From positions 1,853,204 through 1,917,203 of the forward strand of contig NZ_KB851200.1 of the NCBI RefSeq assembly GCF_000368065.1: a stretch of DNA of 64,000 bases, given 5' to 3'. The stretch is from Acinetobacter seifertii (lineage in GTDB: Bacteria > Pseudomonadota > Gammaproteobacteria > Pseudomonadales > Moraxellaceae). A program made the translations under genes and the position numbers. Shown piece by piece: positions 18,401 through 30,177 of the stretch; position 1 is the stretch's first letter; the number at the start of each line of letters is the position of its first letter. The notes beneath the pieces were generated by a model, which saw only the letters and a list, made by a program, of their open reading frames with translations, searched no databases and was not told the DNA's origin.

Positions 18401-19450
18401 ATGCAATTTAACTCGCTTGGACACACTGGCATTAACCTTCCAGAAATTTGCTTAGGTACCATGACATTTGGTGAGCAAAACACTCAGCAAGAGGCTTTTG
18501 AACAACTCAATTATGCTTTAGAACACGGTCTTTATTTTTGGGATACAGCAGAGATGTATTCTGTACCACCCAAACCAGAAACATATGGCGCTACTGAAAC
18601 TATATTAGGTCATTGGTTTGCACAGCATGGTCAACGCGACAAAGTATTCCTTGCTTCAAAAATTGCAGGTCCCGGCTTTGGTGGAACTCATATTCGAGAA
18701 GGTCATACCAAGTTCAATAGTGACCATATCTCACAAGCACTTGATGGCTCACTTAAACGATTACAAACTGATTATATTGATCTCTACCAACTGCACTGGC
18801 CAGAACGTCATACCAACTTCTTTGGTACGCTCGCTTATGGTAATCAACAAGCACAAAATGATTATGACACTACACCCTTAGAAGAAACTTTACTTGCCCT
18901 TCAAAAAGAAATTAATCGTGGACGTATCCGTTATATCGGTTTGTCTAACGAAACACCTTGGGGCACCATGAAGTTTTTACAACTCGCTGAAAATTTAGGA
19001 GTAAGTAAATTTGTAAGTGTCCAAAATCCATATAGCCTGCTTAATCGTACTTATGAAATAGGTATGTCTGAGATTGCTAAATATGAAGGTGTAGGATTAC
19101 TTGCTTACTCTCCTCTGGCTTTTGGTTATTTAACTGGAAAGTTTAGAAATGGGGCACGACCTGAGAATGCTCGCGTTACTCTATTTCCACGTTTCAGTCG
19201 CTATAGCAATGCACAAAGTGAATGGGCAACTGAACAATATGCACAACTCGCTGAAAAACATGGTTTAAGCCTGACTCAATTGGCTCTAGCGTTTATTAAG
19301 CAGCAGTTCTTTGTAACAAGTACCATTATTGGAGCAACCAACCTAGATCAACTCAAAGAAAATATTCAGGCTTTTGAAATTGATCTTTCACCAGAAATTT
19401 TACAGGGTATTGAAGCTATTCATATACAACAGCCTAACCCCGCTCCTTAA
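18401..19450 (+). CDS. NADP-dependent aldo/keto reductase (Tas-like)
   Basis: A 349-aa AKR of the Tas/YghZ type. It has the catalytic Asp-Tyr-Lys-His set: FWDTAEMYS (Asp and Tyr near residues 45-50), a Lys in KVFLASKIAG near residue 85, and His in LYQLHWPERHTN near residue 127. The NADP-binding end is STIIGATNLDQLKENI near residue 310. The Tas-type insertion TNFFGTLAYGNQQ is present. It probably reduces aldehydes or ketones in the cytosol. It has its own promoter region and terminator, so it is monocistronic. Confidence 0.9.
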   Translation: MQFNSLGHTGINLPEICLGTMTFGEQNTQQEAFEQLNYALEHGLYFWDTAEMYSVPPKPETYGATETILGHWFAQHGQRDKVFLASKIAGPGFGGTHIREGHTKFNSDHISQALDGSLKRLQTDYIDLYQLHWPERHTNFFGTLAYGNQQAQNDYDTTPLEETLLALQKEINRGRIRYIGLSNETPWGTMKFLQLAENLGVSKFVSVQNPYSLLNRTYEIGMSEIAKYEGVGLLAYSPLAFGYLTGKFRNGARPENARVTLFPRFSRYSNAQSEWATEQYAQLAEKHGLSLTQLALAFIKQQFFVTSTIIGATNLDQLKENIQAFEIDLSPEILQGIEAIHIQQPNPAP

Positions 19451-19454
19451 AATA

Positions 19455-19485
19455 AAAAACGGATGCTTAAGCATCCGTTTTTTAT
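19455..19485. terminator. Bidirectional terminator between AKR and M48 genes
   Basis: AAAAAACGGATGC-TTAA-GCATCCGTTTTTTA, symmetrical, between convergent genes. Confidence 0.9.
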
Positions 19486-19506
19486 ATGAAATGAAAGTTT
19501 CAAAAC

Positions 19507-20292
19507 TTACTTACGACCATTGTAAATCGCTAATGCAGCAGGTAAGTTTTTACGCATATCATTAATACGCTGTGAGTTAGATGGGTGAGTCGACAAGAAT
19601 GATGAACCACCAGCACCTTCAAGCTTGTTCATTTTTTCCCATAACGTAATAGCTGCATTTGGATTATACCCAGCACGGGCCATTAACATTAAGCCACCTT
19701 GGTCAGCACGGCTTTCTAAACTACGTGAATATGGTAAGCCTACACCCACTTGCGAGCCTAACTGAGCAGCAGCAGTACCAAGCTGCCCCACATTATTACC
19801 CGCATAGCTTAATCCAATGCCTAAAGCTAAATCAGTGAGAGCTTGAGCACCAATTTTACTTTTCGCATGTTCTTCTAAAGCATGCGTCATTTCATGGCCC
19901 ATAACAGCTGCAATTTCGGCATCGGTCAGGTTCAATTTATTGACAATGCCTGTATAGAACACCACCTTGCCACCTGGTGCAACGTAAGCGTTAACCGTAT
20001 CTGATTTCAGTACAGCCAACTGCCAACTAAATGGCTGACCTGTTTGGTTCATTTGGTTAGCATAAGGTCTCAAACGGTTAAAAACAGCATTAATACGGCT
20101 ATAGGTACTTGAACTTGTATCTAAAGTCCCTTTACCACGCGCTTCCTGCACCATTTGATTAAAACCTTGTGCAGATTGCGCATTTAGTGTTGCTGTATCT
20201 GCACCAGCCATGTCTGCTACTGTTGCACAACCAGAGATTGTTACTACACTCGCAGCACACAAACTTAACAAGAGTTTTTTATTCATCAACAT
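19507..20292 (-). CDS. M48-family zinc metalloprotease lipoprotein (LoiP-like)
   Basis: A 261-aa lipoprotein. The signal peptide ends in the lipobox ISGCAT, so it is anchored by an acylated Cys near residue 22. The M48 catalytic motif HEMTHALEEH (HExxH) is near residue 135, with the third ligand in ESRADQGGLML near residue 195. The length matches E. coli LoiP/YcaL-type proteases, which take part in outer-membrane quality control. The start at 20292 (MLMNKK) has AGGTGA 3-6 nt upstream, and the second ATG at 20286 is possible. It is monocistronic. Confidence 0.92.
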   Translation of the reverse strand: MLMNKKLLLSLCAASVVTISGCATVADMAGADTATLNAQSAQGFNQMVQEARGKGTLDTSSSTYSRINAVFNRLRPYANQMNQTGQPFSWQLAVLKSDTVNAYVAPGGKVVFYTGIVNKLNLTDAEIAAVMGHEMTHALEEHAKSKIGAQALTDLALGIGLSYAGNNVGQLGTAAAQLGSQVGVGLPYSRSLESRADQGGLMLMARAGYNPNAAITLWEKMNKLEGAGGSSFLSTHPSNSQRINDMRKNLPAALAIYNGRK

Positions 20293-20403
20293 GGATCACC
20301 TAAATCGTTAAAAAAACTGTTTATTCTTTTGCACTAATTATAAGAAATAGCACACAAGCTTTGAATGTCTCATTTCTTCACGATCATAGTATTTATGTAA
20401 AGA

Positions 20404-20721
20404 TCAAGTCGATAAAGTCATCAAATAAATCCAGAAAATTAAACAAATTATGTTTAAGCCCAAATATACATGACTTAAGGTCTTAACTTTTTCCTCAAGA
20501 GTAGGACTTTTCCTTTTCCACAGCAAATAGCTATTTTGTATGAGTACGACAGGAATGAGCACACATGCGAACAATACGGACAAGCTCATAAAGGCTGTCA
20601 TAAAGAAATCTTGATTATAATTTTGCCCATAGATGACTAACATTGCTAATGTAGGCGAACCACCAATAGCAAACAAAAAAGAATAAAACATCGTTTTTGA
20701 AATAGCTGGCTGTAATTTCAT
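20404..20721 (-). CDS. Small membrane protein, 105 aa
   Basis: I do not recognise a family. Three hydrophobic helices are evident: residues about 10-30 (MFYSFLFAIGGSPTLAMLVI), 42-65 (AFMSLSVLFACVLIPVVLI) and 85-103 (VYLGLNIICLIFWIYLM). They are joined by short loops, one strongly basic (LLWKRKSPTLEEKVK). It is probably an inner-membrane protein of unknown role. It lies between purA and the M48 gene, on the same strand as both but separated from purA by a terminator. Confidence 0.7.
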   Translation of the reverse strand: MKLQPAISKTMFYSFLFAIGGSPTLAMLVIYGQNYNQDFFMTAFMSLSVLFACVLIPVVLIQNSYLLWKRKSPTLEEKVKTLSHVYLGLNIICLIFWIYLMTLST

Positions 20722-20803
20722 TTGAGTTCATCATCCATGATATAACCTATGTCTATGTTGTAATCTGAATTAGACAAAACAGAAACTGCACTTTAGTCGG
20801 ATA

Positions 20804-20836
20804 TAAAAAAAGCCCCCTTTTTCAGGAGGCTTTTAT
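20804..20836 (-). terminator. Intrinsic terminator of hisZ-purA
   Basis: AAAAGCCCCC pairs with GGAGGCTTTT, and the A-tract on the plus strand gives a T-run for minus-strand transcription. It is 13 bp past the purA stop. Confidence 0.8.
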
Positions 20837-20848
20837 CATCTTTGCAAA

Positions 20849-22183
<1,335 letters not shown>

Positions 22184-22229
22184 TCATGCTGTTAAAATTG
22201 GAAACCATCAGTAAAATTACTGTTGGCGT

Positions 22230-23396
22230 TTAAATCTTTTCAATATTCCATTGTCCATTTTGCAACACCAATTGATGTGTGGCATATGGAATAGAAGTTA
22301 AATCATCATTACCTAACAATTGAACTACACGTAAGCCTTGTGAACGTGCATTTGCAATTGCTTTAAGTAAATCTGTATCTGTACCTTTAGGTGCAACTAC
22401 TGTTTCAATCTCAGCGAATTGATTTGCACCTAATGCATATAAATCACAACTAAAACCAGTAGCAGGACGCGCACGACCAAAGTGCTCACCAATACCGTCA
22501 TAGCGACCACCCTGTGCTAAAGGTGCAGCACGGTTTGGTCCATAAACTGCATACATCAAACCAGTGTGATAGTGGTAGCTACGAAGTTCAACAACGTCAA
22601 TGCCGACGTTCAGTGTTGGCCAACGACTTTTAATTTGGTCAAGCGTTGTTTTAAGTGCGTCTAATGCTGCTTTAAATTCAGCATCTTGTAATATGTTTGC
22701 ACTTAAATTTGCCTGTAATGCATCTAAATCACTTGAATAGCGGCCAAGCGCATAAAAATCAGAACCTGCATTTAAGTTTTGAGTAAATTCTGCTAACTCT
22801 GGCAATGCTTTTCTTTGGTAAAGATCAGACAGCTCATGTTCTTCATTTTTTGACAGACCAGCGTACTTCACTAGACTACGGAACAAACCTACATGACCCA
22901 AATCTAGATGAGCGCCTTGTAAGGTATAAATGTTCTCAATCAGCCCCAGCATAACATCGACCATTTCGACATCAGCTTCGATACTATCGTGGCCATATAG
23001 CTCTGCACCCAATTGCAAAGGTGCACGAGTTGCATTGAAATTTTGTGGTTTTGTATGTAATACAGTCCCTGCATAACAGTAACGTGCAACACCTTCAACG
23101 GGTCTTACATGTGCATCAATACGTGCAACTTGCGGTGTCATGTCAGCACGGATGCCAAGTAAACGGCCTGAAAGCTGGTCAATGACTTTAAAAGTTACTA
23201 AATCCAAGTCTTGATTTAATTCTGATAATGAAGACAACGATTCGATGTATTCGATAAATGGTGTATATACCAGTTGATAACCTCGTACTGCGAGGAAATC
23301 GATAGCTTCACGGCGAAGTTTTTCAATGACTTGCGCCTGTTCCGGCAATACATCTGCTACCCCGTCAGGCAGCAACCATGTCTCTGAAATGGTCAT
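22230..23396 (-). CDS. hisZ: ATP phosphoribosyltransferase regulatory subunit HisZ
   Basis: A 388-aa paralogue of the histidyl-tRNA synthetase catalytic domain without aminoacylation function. It partners the short-form HisG to make the first enzyme of histidine synthesis. Class II motifs persist: LLPDGVADVLPEQAQVIEKLR at the N-terminus, motif 2-like GRLLGIRADMTPQVARI near residue 85, and a degenerate AQGGRYDGIGEHFG near residue 295. No anticodon-binding domain is present, as expected for HisZ. It lies upstream of purA, as in many gammaproteobacteria. Confidence 0.95.
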   Translation of the reverse strand: MTISETWLLPDGVADVLPEQAQVIEKLRREAIDFLAVRGYQLVYTPFIEYIESLSSLSELNQDLDLVTFKVIDQLSGRLLGIRADMTPQVARIDAHVRPVEGVARYCYAGTVLHTKPQNFNATRAPLQLGAELYGHDSIEADVEMVDVMLGLIENIYTLQGAHLDLGHVGLFRSLVKYAGLSKNEEHELSDLYQRKALPELAEFTQNLNAGSDFYALGRYSSDLDALQANLSANILQDAEFKAALDALKTTLDQIKSRWPTLNVGIDVVELRSYHYHTGLMYAVYGPNRAAPLAQGGRYDGIGEHFGRARPATGFSCDLYALGANQFAEIETVVAPKGTDTDLLKAIANARSQGLRVVQLLGNDDLTSIPYATHQLVLQNGQWNIEKI

Positions 23397-23442
23397 ATTT
23401 CAAGCCTAAAATCTGATCAACGTGGAACGACCCCACATAAAA

Positions 23443-23464
23443 AAATCGGGAACACACCCGATTT
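23443..23464 (-). terminator. Intrinsic terminator upstream of hisZ
   Basis: AAATCGGG-AACACA-CCCGATTT followed on the minus strand by seven T. It probably ends transcription arriving from the lipoprotein gene at 23580. Confidence 0.75.
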
Positions 23465-23579
23465 CTCTTAGTGTAGCATGATACTTTGTGCCATGCACCT
23501 TACAATTTGCATAAATCTTTCTGAATAAACTCTAAAGTCAAAAAGAAGATTTAAACAATTAATAATAACATTCAATGTC

Positions 23580-24668
23580 TTACTGTGCTTTACTTATATC
23601 ATAATCAAAAGTTCTTCGACCAAAGAATGGGCCAATATCTGAACTATCGCCTTGTTTCCAATTAACCAAATTTAGCTTTTGAATAGCTTGAGCTGCTTGG
23701 GTATTAAAAGCAAAACAACCTTTTTCAAGACTTGCTATTTTTAACTTTTGTCTGAAAGCAATTAATGAATGCACTTCATTAAGCGGATTATCATCGACAG
23801 AATACAGATGAGACTTCTCATAGGCCAAACTTCTATCAGCATCCCATAAACTGCTTGATACAAAATCCATAGAAGCAGACTGGTCATTATTATTTCCCAG
23901 CGCACTTTGAATATCCCCTGTTTCCAAGTTTTCTAAAACAGTTAAGTTATAGCCATACCACTGCGAGTTTAGAAGCCTAAAATACTTTTTATCTGTACCT
24001 AAGTTATTATATCTTTCGCCGATTGACTGTTTTTTCTCACTAAACGAAGGATTTGAATTAAAACTAGATATATAAGAAATATAAGATTGATTCCATTGAG
24101 TTTCTTTTAAACGATAGCAATAGCTACCTTTTGGGAAGGTAACATTTTTATAATTTCGATAGAAGTCAATTAAACTTTTATCAAGCTGATTATGAAGTCC
24201 TGTATCTAAATTCTTATTTTCTTTATAGCCAGGCAACACTCGATCAAAGATTTTTTCACCATCTATTTTAACAATTTCAAAATTTAAGTTTTGTTTTAAA
24301 CTTGATGTTAGCTCATAAGTCCAACTACTAGGTGTTAACCTTTTTACAATGTTTGTTTGTAGTGTTCCCTTATTTAAAACTTTCTGTTCTGTTAAAAGTC
24401 CTTTTTCTAGTGGTTGGTTATGTGACTTTGCAAAAAATATTTCATTATTTTGAATAGGATATTTAGCTATTTCAAAATAATCACTATAAATCTCAGAAGA
24501 GATATCCGAAGGTTGATAATACACTTGATAAATCGCTGTATCTTTTTCTAAATTACTGTCAGTTTGACCATTAGTGTCTTGATCCGAACTTTCACCAGTA
24601 CATGCAGTTAAAATAATAGTAGATGTGATAATTAAAAAACCACTTATTCTTTTTGAGTTAAATTTCAT
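23580..24668 (-). CDS. Hypothetical lipoprotein, 362 aa
   Basis: I do not recognise a family. The signal peptide MKFNSKRISGFLIITSTIILTAC ends in a lipobox with Cys23, followed by a low-complexity acidic linker (TGESSDQDTNGQTDSN). The remainder is rich in Tyr, Asn and Ser, with mixed beta and coil character (for example DKKYFRLLNSQWYGYNLTVLE), and has two further cysteines. It is markedly AT-rich compared with hisZ and purA, consistent with a lineage-specific gene. It is probably anchored in the outer membrane facing the periplasm, with unknown function. Confidence 0.75.
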   Translation of the reverse strand: MKFNSKRISGFLIITSTIILTACTGESSDQDTNGQTDSNLEKDTAIYQVYYQPSDISSEIYSDYFEIAKYPIQNNEIFFAKSHNQPLEKGLLTEQKVLNKGTLQTNIVKRLTPSSWTYELTSSLKQNLNFEIVKIDGEKIFDRVLPGYKENKNLDTGLHNQLDKSLIDFYRNYKNVTFPKGSYCYRLKETQWNQSYISYISSFNSNPSFSEKKQSIGERYNNLGTDKKYFRLLNSQWYGYNLTVLENLETGDIQSALGNNNDQSASMDFVSSSLWDADRSLAYEKSHLYSVDDNPLNEVHSLIAFRQKLKIASLEKGCFAFNTQAAQAIQKLNLVNWKQGDSSDIGPFFGRRTFDYDISKAQ

Positions 24669-24793
24669 ATGAACTCTATAGTTAAAATTTTAATGTTTGC
24701 GAATCATACAAACAGAAATAGTCACATACAACACCAAAACTAATTTTTTATTTTCAAGTATTTCTATTAGAGGTTTATATTAACCATTAAAAA

Positions 24794-24821
24794 AAGGATA
24801 TTAAGTTAACTTAATATCCTT
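24794..24821 (-). terminator. Perfect 28-bp palindrome, terminator of the GAPDH-type gene
   Basis: AAGGATATTAAGTT and its exact complement, followed on the minus strand by a T-run. It is 20 bp beyond the stop of the dehydrogenase gene. Confidence 0.8.
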
Positions 24822-24840
24822 AAAATATTTAAATATATAT

Positions 24841-25860
24841 TCAAAAAGAATTGCACAAATCTAATAATCGATTTGCATAACCCCATTCGTTATCGTACCA
24901 AGCAAATACTTTAGCTTGATGCCCCACAACCATAGTTTGAGTTAAATCAACAATAAGTGAATAAGGTGAATGATTAAAATCGCTTGAAACTAGCGGTTCA
25001 TCAGTTACTGCCATAATTTCTGCATAATCTGTTTGAGAAGCTTTAATCAGCAATTCATTAATATGATGAACAGTAATTGGTGATTGTGCGATAAACGTTA
25101 AATCAATGGCAGCCACATTAATAGTAGGAACTCGAATTGAGTAGCCATCAATACGGTCTTCCATTTTCGGCATCACACGTTTTAATGCGCCAAGTGCACT
25201 AGACGTAGTGGGAATAATATTTTGCCCAGAAGCTCTAGCACGACGTAAATCACGATGTGCGTGATCAAGTACAGACTGGTCTGCTGTTACTGCATGAATT
25301 TCGGTCATGAGCGCAGTTTCAATACCAAATGCATCATCAATAATTTTTACTAAGGGCACTAAAGCCTGCGTAGTACATGACACACTAGATATGATTTGAT
25401 CAGTTGCTTTTACATCTGCATGGTTAACGCCATAGACAATTGCCGCATCGACATGGTCAAAAGGTGCTGCCCCAATAATGACCCGCTTCGCCCCTGCTTC
25501 TAGGTGGCGTGTTGCATCAGCATGAGAACGGAACAATCCAGTACATTCGAGTACAACATCAATTTGCAAGCTTGCCCACGGCAAAAGTTCTGGTTGTTTT
25601 TGCTGAAGAACTTCAACTTTCAGATTTCGCTGGTTTGATTGAATATTTAAATAAATCTTTTCATTTTCAATAGCTATGTCAACTTTGCCATTAAAACGGC
25701 CATGGGTTGTATCATATTTGAATAAATGCACTAGTGTTTGTACATCTGCTATATCGTTAATCGCCACGATTTCAAAATGAAATTGTTTCGGGCTTTCAAA
25801 CCAAGCACGTAAAACATTACGTCCAATCCGGCCAAACCCATTAATGGCGATACGTTGCAT
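24841..25860 (-). CDS. Glyceraldehyde-3-phosphate / erythrose-4-phosphate dehydrogenase family protein
   Basis: A 339-aa NAD-dependent phosphorylating aldehyde dehydrogenase. The Rossmann motif INGFGRIGRNVLRAW is at the start, the catalytic Cys is in SSVSCTTQALVPL near residue 155, and the paired His is in EIHAVTADQSVLD near residue 185. HRDLRRARASGQNIIPTTS and WYDNEWGYANRL are family signatures. The segment RVPTINVAAIDLT resembles Epd (erythrose-4-phosphate dehydrogenase, for vitamin B6 synthesis) more than canonical Gap, which usually has RVPTPNVS. Either role is possible. It is divergent from alaS and ends in a perfect palindromic terminator. Confidence 0.85.
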   Translation of the reverse strand: MQRIAINGFGRIGRNVLRAWFESPKQFHFEIVAINDIADVQTLVHLFKYDTTHGRFNGKVDIAIENEKIYLNIQSNQRNLKVEVLQQKQPELLPWASLQIDVVLECTGLFRSHADATRHLEAGAKRVIIGAAPFDHVDAAIVYGVNHADVKATDQIISSVSCTTQALVPLVKIIDDAFGIETALMTEIHAVTADQSVLDHAHRDLRRARASGQNIIPTTSSALGALKRVMPKMEDRIDGYSIRVPTINVAAIDLTFIAQSPITVHHINELLIKASQTDYAEIMAVTDEPLVSSDFNHSPYSLIVDLTQTMVVGHQAKVFAWYDNEWGYANRLLDLCNSF

Positions 25861-26129
25861 GACCTATCCTTATCTACAAAACCAGAAACGAAAGAAGGCA
25901 TATAGTAAAACACGTGAAGGCTAATTGAATATAGATTTTTAGCCAAATCACAGTTTTGTAAGATATTCCCTCTAAAATCGTTGGTTCGGTGGGGTTTTTC
26001 CGTTACAATTTAGCGTTTTTTAAAAATAAGCCCCGTATCACATGCAAGATTTGTGAACAAACAAACTTGTAGTGATGCTTTTAGCCAAATTCGAAAATAT
26101 GGAGTGACTTGGTTGTGAGTACTCGTTTA

Positions 26130-28766
26130 ATGACATCTGCTGAAATTCGTGAAGCATTTTTGCGCTACTTTGAAACGCAAGGGCATACACGTGTCGCGTC
26201 GAGTTCTCTTGTTCCTGCCAACGACCCAACTTTATTATTTACAAATGCTGGGATGAACCAGTTTAAAGACTGTTTTTTAGGTCTTGAGAAACGTGACTAT
26301 GTACGTGCCACAACATCACAAAAATGTGTACGTGCAGGTGGTAAACATAACGATTTAGATAACGTCGGCTATACAGCTCGTCACCATACATTCTTTGAAA
26401 TGTTAGGTAACTTCTCATTTGGTGACTATTTCAAACGTGATGCACTTAATTTTGCTTGGGAATTTTTAACCAGCGAACAATGGCTTGCTTTACCGAAAGA
26501 CCGCTTATATGTAACGGTTTATCACACCGATGACGAAGCTTACGACATCTGGAATAAAGAAATTGGTTTAGCACCAGAGCGTATTATCCGTATTGGTGAT
26601 AACAAAGGCGAAAAATACGCTTCAGATAACTTCTGGGCAATGGGTGATACAGGTCCATGTGGTCCATGTTCTGAAATTTTCTTTGACCACGGTGACCACA
26701 TTTGGGGTGGTTTACCTGGTTCTGCTGAAGAAGATGGCGACCGTTTCATTGAAATCTGGAACAACGTTTTCATGCAGTTTAACCGTACTGCTGATGGCGT
26801 GCTTCACCCTCTTCCAGCTCCATCTGTAGATACAGGTATGGGCTTAGAGCGTATTTCTGCTGTATTGCAACATGTTAATTCAAACTATGACATTGACCTG
26901 TTCCAACACTTATTAAAAGCTGCTGCAAACATTATTGGTATTGAAGACGAAGGTCAGCCTTCTTTACGTGTTGTTGCAGACCATGCACGTTCTTGCTGTT
27001 TCTTGATTGCTGATGGTGTAAACCCAAGCAATGAAGGACGTGGCTATGTACTTCGCCGTATTATCCGTCGTGCTGTGCGTCATGGTAACAAGCTTGGTGC
27101 AACTGGTACGTTCTTCTACAAAATGTTGCAACCTTTAATTGAAGTTATGGGTGATGCGTACCCAGAACTTGCAGCGCGCAAAGATGTTATTGAAGCAACT
27201 TTAATTCGTGAAGAAGAACAGTTTGCTAAAACACTTGAGCAAGGGTTAAAACTACTTGAAGGTGAACTTGCTCAGTTAAAAGACAAAACTATTCCTGGTG
27301 AGACAGTATTTAAACTTTACGACACTTATGGCTTCCCGACAGACTTAACGGCTGATATTGCACGTGAACGTGGCTTTATTATTGATGAAGCTGGTTTTGA
27401 AGTTGAAATGGCTGCACAGCGTCAACGTGCACGTGATGCTGGTAAGTTTGCAGTTGACTATAACAACATTGTAAAAGTTGAAGGTGAAACTCAATTCGAC
27501 GGTTACATTAACACCACTGGTCAAGGTGAAATTGTAGCGATCTATAAAGATGGCGTACAAGTTGATGAAGTTTCTGAAGGTGACGAAGCACTAATCGTTT
27601 TAAACCAAACTCCTTTCTATGCAGAAAGTGGTGGTCAGATTGGTGATACAGGTATCTTCAAAAACGAAACTGGTATTTTTGAAGTTCAAGACACCAAAAA
27701 GTCAGGCGGTGCTTTTGTTCATCAAGGTATTGTGACTGTTGGTAACCTCAAAGCAAATCAAAATGTAGAAGCGATTGTTAAAGCAGACATTCGTGAAGCT
27801 ACTGCGCGCAACCATTCAGCAACTCACTTGTTACATGCTGCCCTTCGTCAAATCTTAGGTTCACATGTACAACAAAAAGGTTCTTTAGTTGCAAGCGACA
27901 TCTTACGTTTTGACTTTGCAAATGACCAACCTGTTTCATTTGAACAATTACAACAAGTTGAACGTCTCGTAAATGCTGAAGTTATTGCCAATACTCCAGT
28001 GACGACTGAACTTCTTGACATTGAAGCCGCGAAAGCAAAAGGCGCAATGATGTTGTTCGGTGAAAAATATGGCGATGAAGTACGTGTACTCTCTATGGGT
28101 TCAGTCATTGATGAGAAAAACTTCTCAATCGAACTTTGTGGTGGTATTCACGTAAAACGTACAGGTGATATTGGTTTATTCAAAATCACTTCTGAAGGTG
28201 GTGTAGCTGCTGGTGTACGTCGTATTGAAGCAGTAACTGGTACTAAAGCGTTAGAAGTGGTACAAAAAGCTGACAACGATATTCAGCACATTAATAGCTT
28301 ACTAAAAGCACAGAAAGACCAAACAGTTGAGCGTGTTCAAGCTAATGTGGAATTGGTTTCTGCATTACAAAAGCAGATTGAACAACTCAACCAGAAATTG
28401 GCAAACTTCCAAGCAGCTGACTTGATTGATCAGGTACAAACGATTGCTGATCGTCAAACGCTTATCACTACTGTTCAAGGTGTTGATGCAAAAGCGCTTC
28501 GCAACTTGCATGACAGTGTGAAATCAAAATTAGAGAATGCAGTGATTGTGTTAGCAGGTGTAGAGGGTGACAAGGTCAGCCTGCTTGCATCAGTCGCGTC
28601 GCAATACACTGCAAATCTAAAAGCAGGTGACATCATCAAACATCTAGCAACTGAGTTAGGTGGTAAAGGTGGTGGTAAACCTGACTTAGCACAAGGTGGC
28701 GCGCCACTTAACGAGAAGTTTGGACAAGTTATTGCAGCATTGCCTGCTTGGCTTGAACAAAAATAA
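26130..28766 (+). CDS. alaS: Alanyl-tRNA synthetase
   Basis: An 878-aa class IIc synthetase. The catalytic core has [18 protein letters not shown] and [17 protein letters not shown] (motif 1-2 region), and the [20 protein letters not shown] and GMGLERI elements follow. The editing domain carries [12 protein letters not shown] near residue 560 and [13 protein letters not shown] near residue 665, supplying the zinc ligands that clear Ser- and Gly-tRNA. The C-Ala domain ends with [15 protein letters not shown]. The frame extends to a TTG at 26109 and includes a GTG at 26115 with GGAG 10 nt upstream. I chose the ATG at 26130 for homology with known N-termini ([10 protein letters not shown]). Confidence 0.97.
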   Translation: MTSAEIREAFLRYFETQGHTRVASSSLVPANDPTLLFTNAGMNQFKDCFLGLEKRDYVRATTSQKCVRAGGKHNDLDNVGYTARHHTFFEMLGNFSFGDYFKRDALNFAWEFLTSEQWLALPKDRLYVTVYHTDDEAYDIWNKEIGLAPERIIRIGDNKGEKYASDNFWAMGDTGPCGPCSEIFFDHGDHIWGGLPGSAEEDGDRFIEIWNNVFMQFNRTADGVLHPLPAPSVDTGMGLERISAVLQHVNSNYDIDLFQHLLKAAANIIGIEDEGQPSLRVVADHARSCCFLIADGVNPSNEGRGYVLRRIIRRAVRHGNKLGATGTFFYKMLQPLIEVMGDAYPELAARKDVIEATLIREEEQFAKTLEQGLKLLEGELAQLKDKTIPGETVFKLYDTYGFPTDLTADIARERGFIIDEAGFEVEMAAQRQRARDAGKFAVDYNNIVKVEGETQFDGYINTTGQGEIVAIYKDGVQVDEVSEGDEALIVLNQTPFYAESGGQIGDTGIFKNETGIFEVQDTKKSGGAFVHQGIVTVGNLKANQNVEAIVKADIREATARNHSATHLLHAALRQILGSHVQQKGSLVASDILRFDFANDQPVSFEQLQQVERLVNAEVIANTPVTTELLDIEAAKAKGAMMLFGEKYGDEVRVLSMGSVIDEKNFSIELCGGIHVKRTGDIGLFKITSEGGVAAGVRRIEAVTGTKALEVVQKADNDIQHINSLLKAQKDQTVERVQANVELVSALQKQIEQLNQKLANFQAADLIDQVQTIADRQTLITTVQGVDAKALRNLHDSVKSKLENAVIVLAGVEGDKVSLLASVASQYTANLKAGDIIKHLATELGGKGGGKPDLAQGGAPLNEKFGQVIAALPAWLEQK

Positions 28767-28831
28767 GACTTCACTTTTTGTGTAACTGACCCTGAAAAGC
28801 CTCTCAGGGTCATGGCTTATATGGAACAACT

Positions 28832-30112
28832 ATGGCATTAATCGTTCAAAAATATGGCGGTACTTCTATGGGTACCCCCGAGCGCATTTTAAATGTTGCT
28901 CGTCGTGTGAAGCGTTGGCATGATCACGGTCACAAGGTTGTTGTGGTCGTATCTGCAATGAGTGGTGAGACAAACCGCTTACTTGCCCTCGCTAAAGCCA
29001 TTACCGAAACACCTGACCCACGTGAGTTAGACCAAATGGTTTCAACCGGTGAACAGGTGACGATTTCCATGTTAGCTATGGCACTTAATTCGATTGGTGT
29101 GGAAGCTAAATCCTATACCGGACGTCAAGTCGGTATTAAAACTGACAGTGCATTTACCAAGGCGCGTATCGAGTCTATTGATACAGATGTCATGACCAAT
29201 GACCTAGATGCAGGCCGTGTTATTGTGGTTGCTGGTTTCCAAGGCTTTGATGCAAATGGAAATACCACAACACTAGGCCGAGGTGGTTCAGATACTTCTG
29301 GTGTTGCTCTTGCTGCTGCTTTAAAAGCTGACGAATGTCAGATCTATACCGATGTAGATGGCGTTTACACCACTGACCCTCGTGTTGCTCCTAAAGCCAA
29401 AAAAATCGACCGTATTTCTTTTGAAGAAATGCTAGAAATGGCATCATTAGGTTCTAAAGTTTTACAAATTCGCTCAGTAGAGTTTGCTGGGAAATATCAA
29501 GTTCCTTTACGTGTATTATCAAGTTTTGATAATGACAACGATGGCGTTTTTGACGACGAATTTAAAGAAAATGTAGGTACACTCATTACGACTGAGGCGG
29601 AAGACAATATGGAACAGCCAATCATTGCAGGTATTGCTTTTAACCGTGACGAAGCAAAATTAACGATTTTAGGTGTGCCTGATGAACCAGGTATTGCTTC
29701 TAAAATCTTATCACCAGTAAGTGATGCCAATATCGAAGTCGATATGATAGTGCAAAATGTTGAAGAAGATGGCACAACAGATTTCACTTTCACTGTAAAC
29801 CGTGTTGATTTAGCGAAAGCTGAAAAAATCTTAAACGAAACTGCTAAAAATATTGGCGCGCGTGAAGTTTCAACACGTGATGACATCGTTAAAGTATCTA
29901 TCGTTGGTGTTGGTATGCGTTCACACGCAGGTGTAGCGAGCAAAATGTTCACTGCCCTTGCTGATGAAGGCATTAACATCCTTATGATTTCAACTTCTGA
30001 AATTAAAGTTTCTGTCATTATTGATGAGAAATACCTTGAACTTGCAGTTCGTTGCCTACATACCGCATTTGGTTTAGATCGCGAACATGGTGAAAGCAGC
30101 GCCCGCGCTTAA
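28832..30112 (+). CDS. lysC: Aspartate kinase
   Basis: Phosphorylates aspartate, the entry step to lysine, methionine, threonine and diaminopimelate. The 426-aa protein has the kinase N-terminal motif VQKYGGTSMGTPERI, STGEQVTISMLAMAL near residue 70, GRGGSDTSGVALAAAL near residue 150 and TDVDGVYTTDPR near residue 172. Two ACT domains follow (ITILGVPDEPGIASKI-like at about 275 and VSIVGVGMRSHAGVASKMF at about 350) for feedback inhibition by lysine and threonine. The gene follows alaS by 65 bp without an obvious terminator and precedes csrA, the order seen in Pseudomonas and Acinetobacter. Confidence 0.96.
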   Translation: MALIVQKYGGTSMGTPERILNVARRVKRWHDHGHKVVVVVSAMSGETNRLLALAKAITETPDPRELDQMVSTGEQVTISMLAMALNSIGVEAKSYTGRQVGIKTDSAFTKARIESIDTDVMTNDLDAGRVIVVAGFQGFDANGNTTTLGRGGSDTSGVALAAALKADECQIYTDVDGVYTTDPRVAPKAKKIDRISFEEMLEMASLGSKVLQIRSVEFAGKYQVPLRVLSSFDNDNDGVFDDEFKENVGTLITTEAEDNMEQPIIAGIAFNRDEAKLTILGVPDEPGIASKILSPVSDANIEVDMIVQNVEEDGTTDFTFTVNRVDLAKAEKILNETAKNIGAREVSTRDDIVKVSIVGVGMRSHAGVASKMFTALADEGINILMISTSEIKVSVIIDEKYLELAVRCLHTAFGLDREHGESSARA

Positions 30113-30177
30113 TTTTACCAAACGGTCAAGAATTCATTAAAAAATGTTTACTTGTCCGACAATAATCAAAGAAAACA

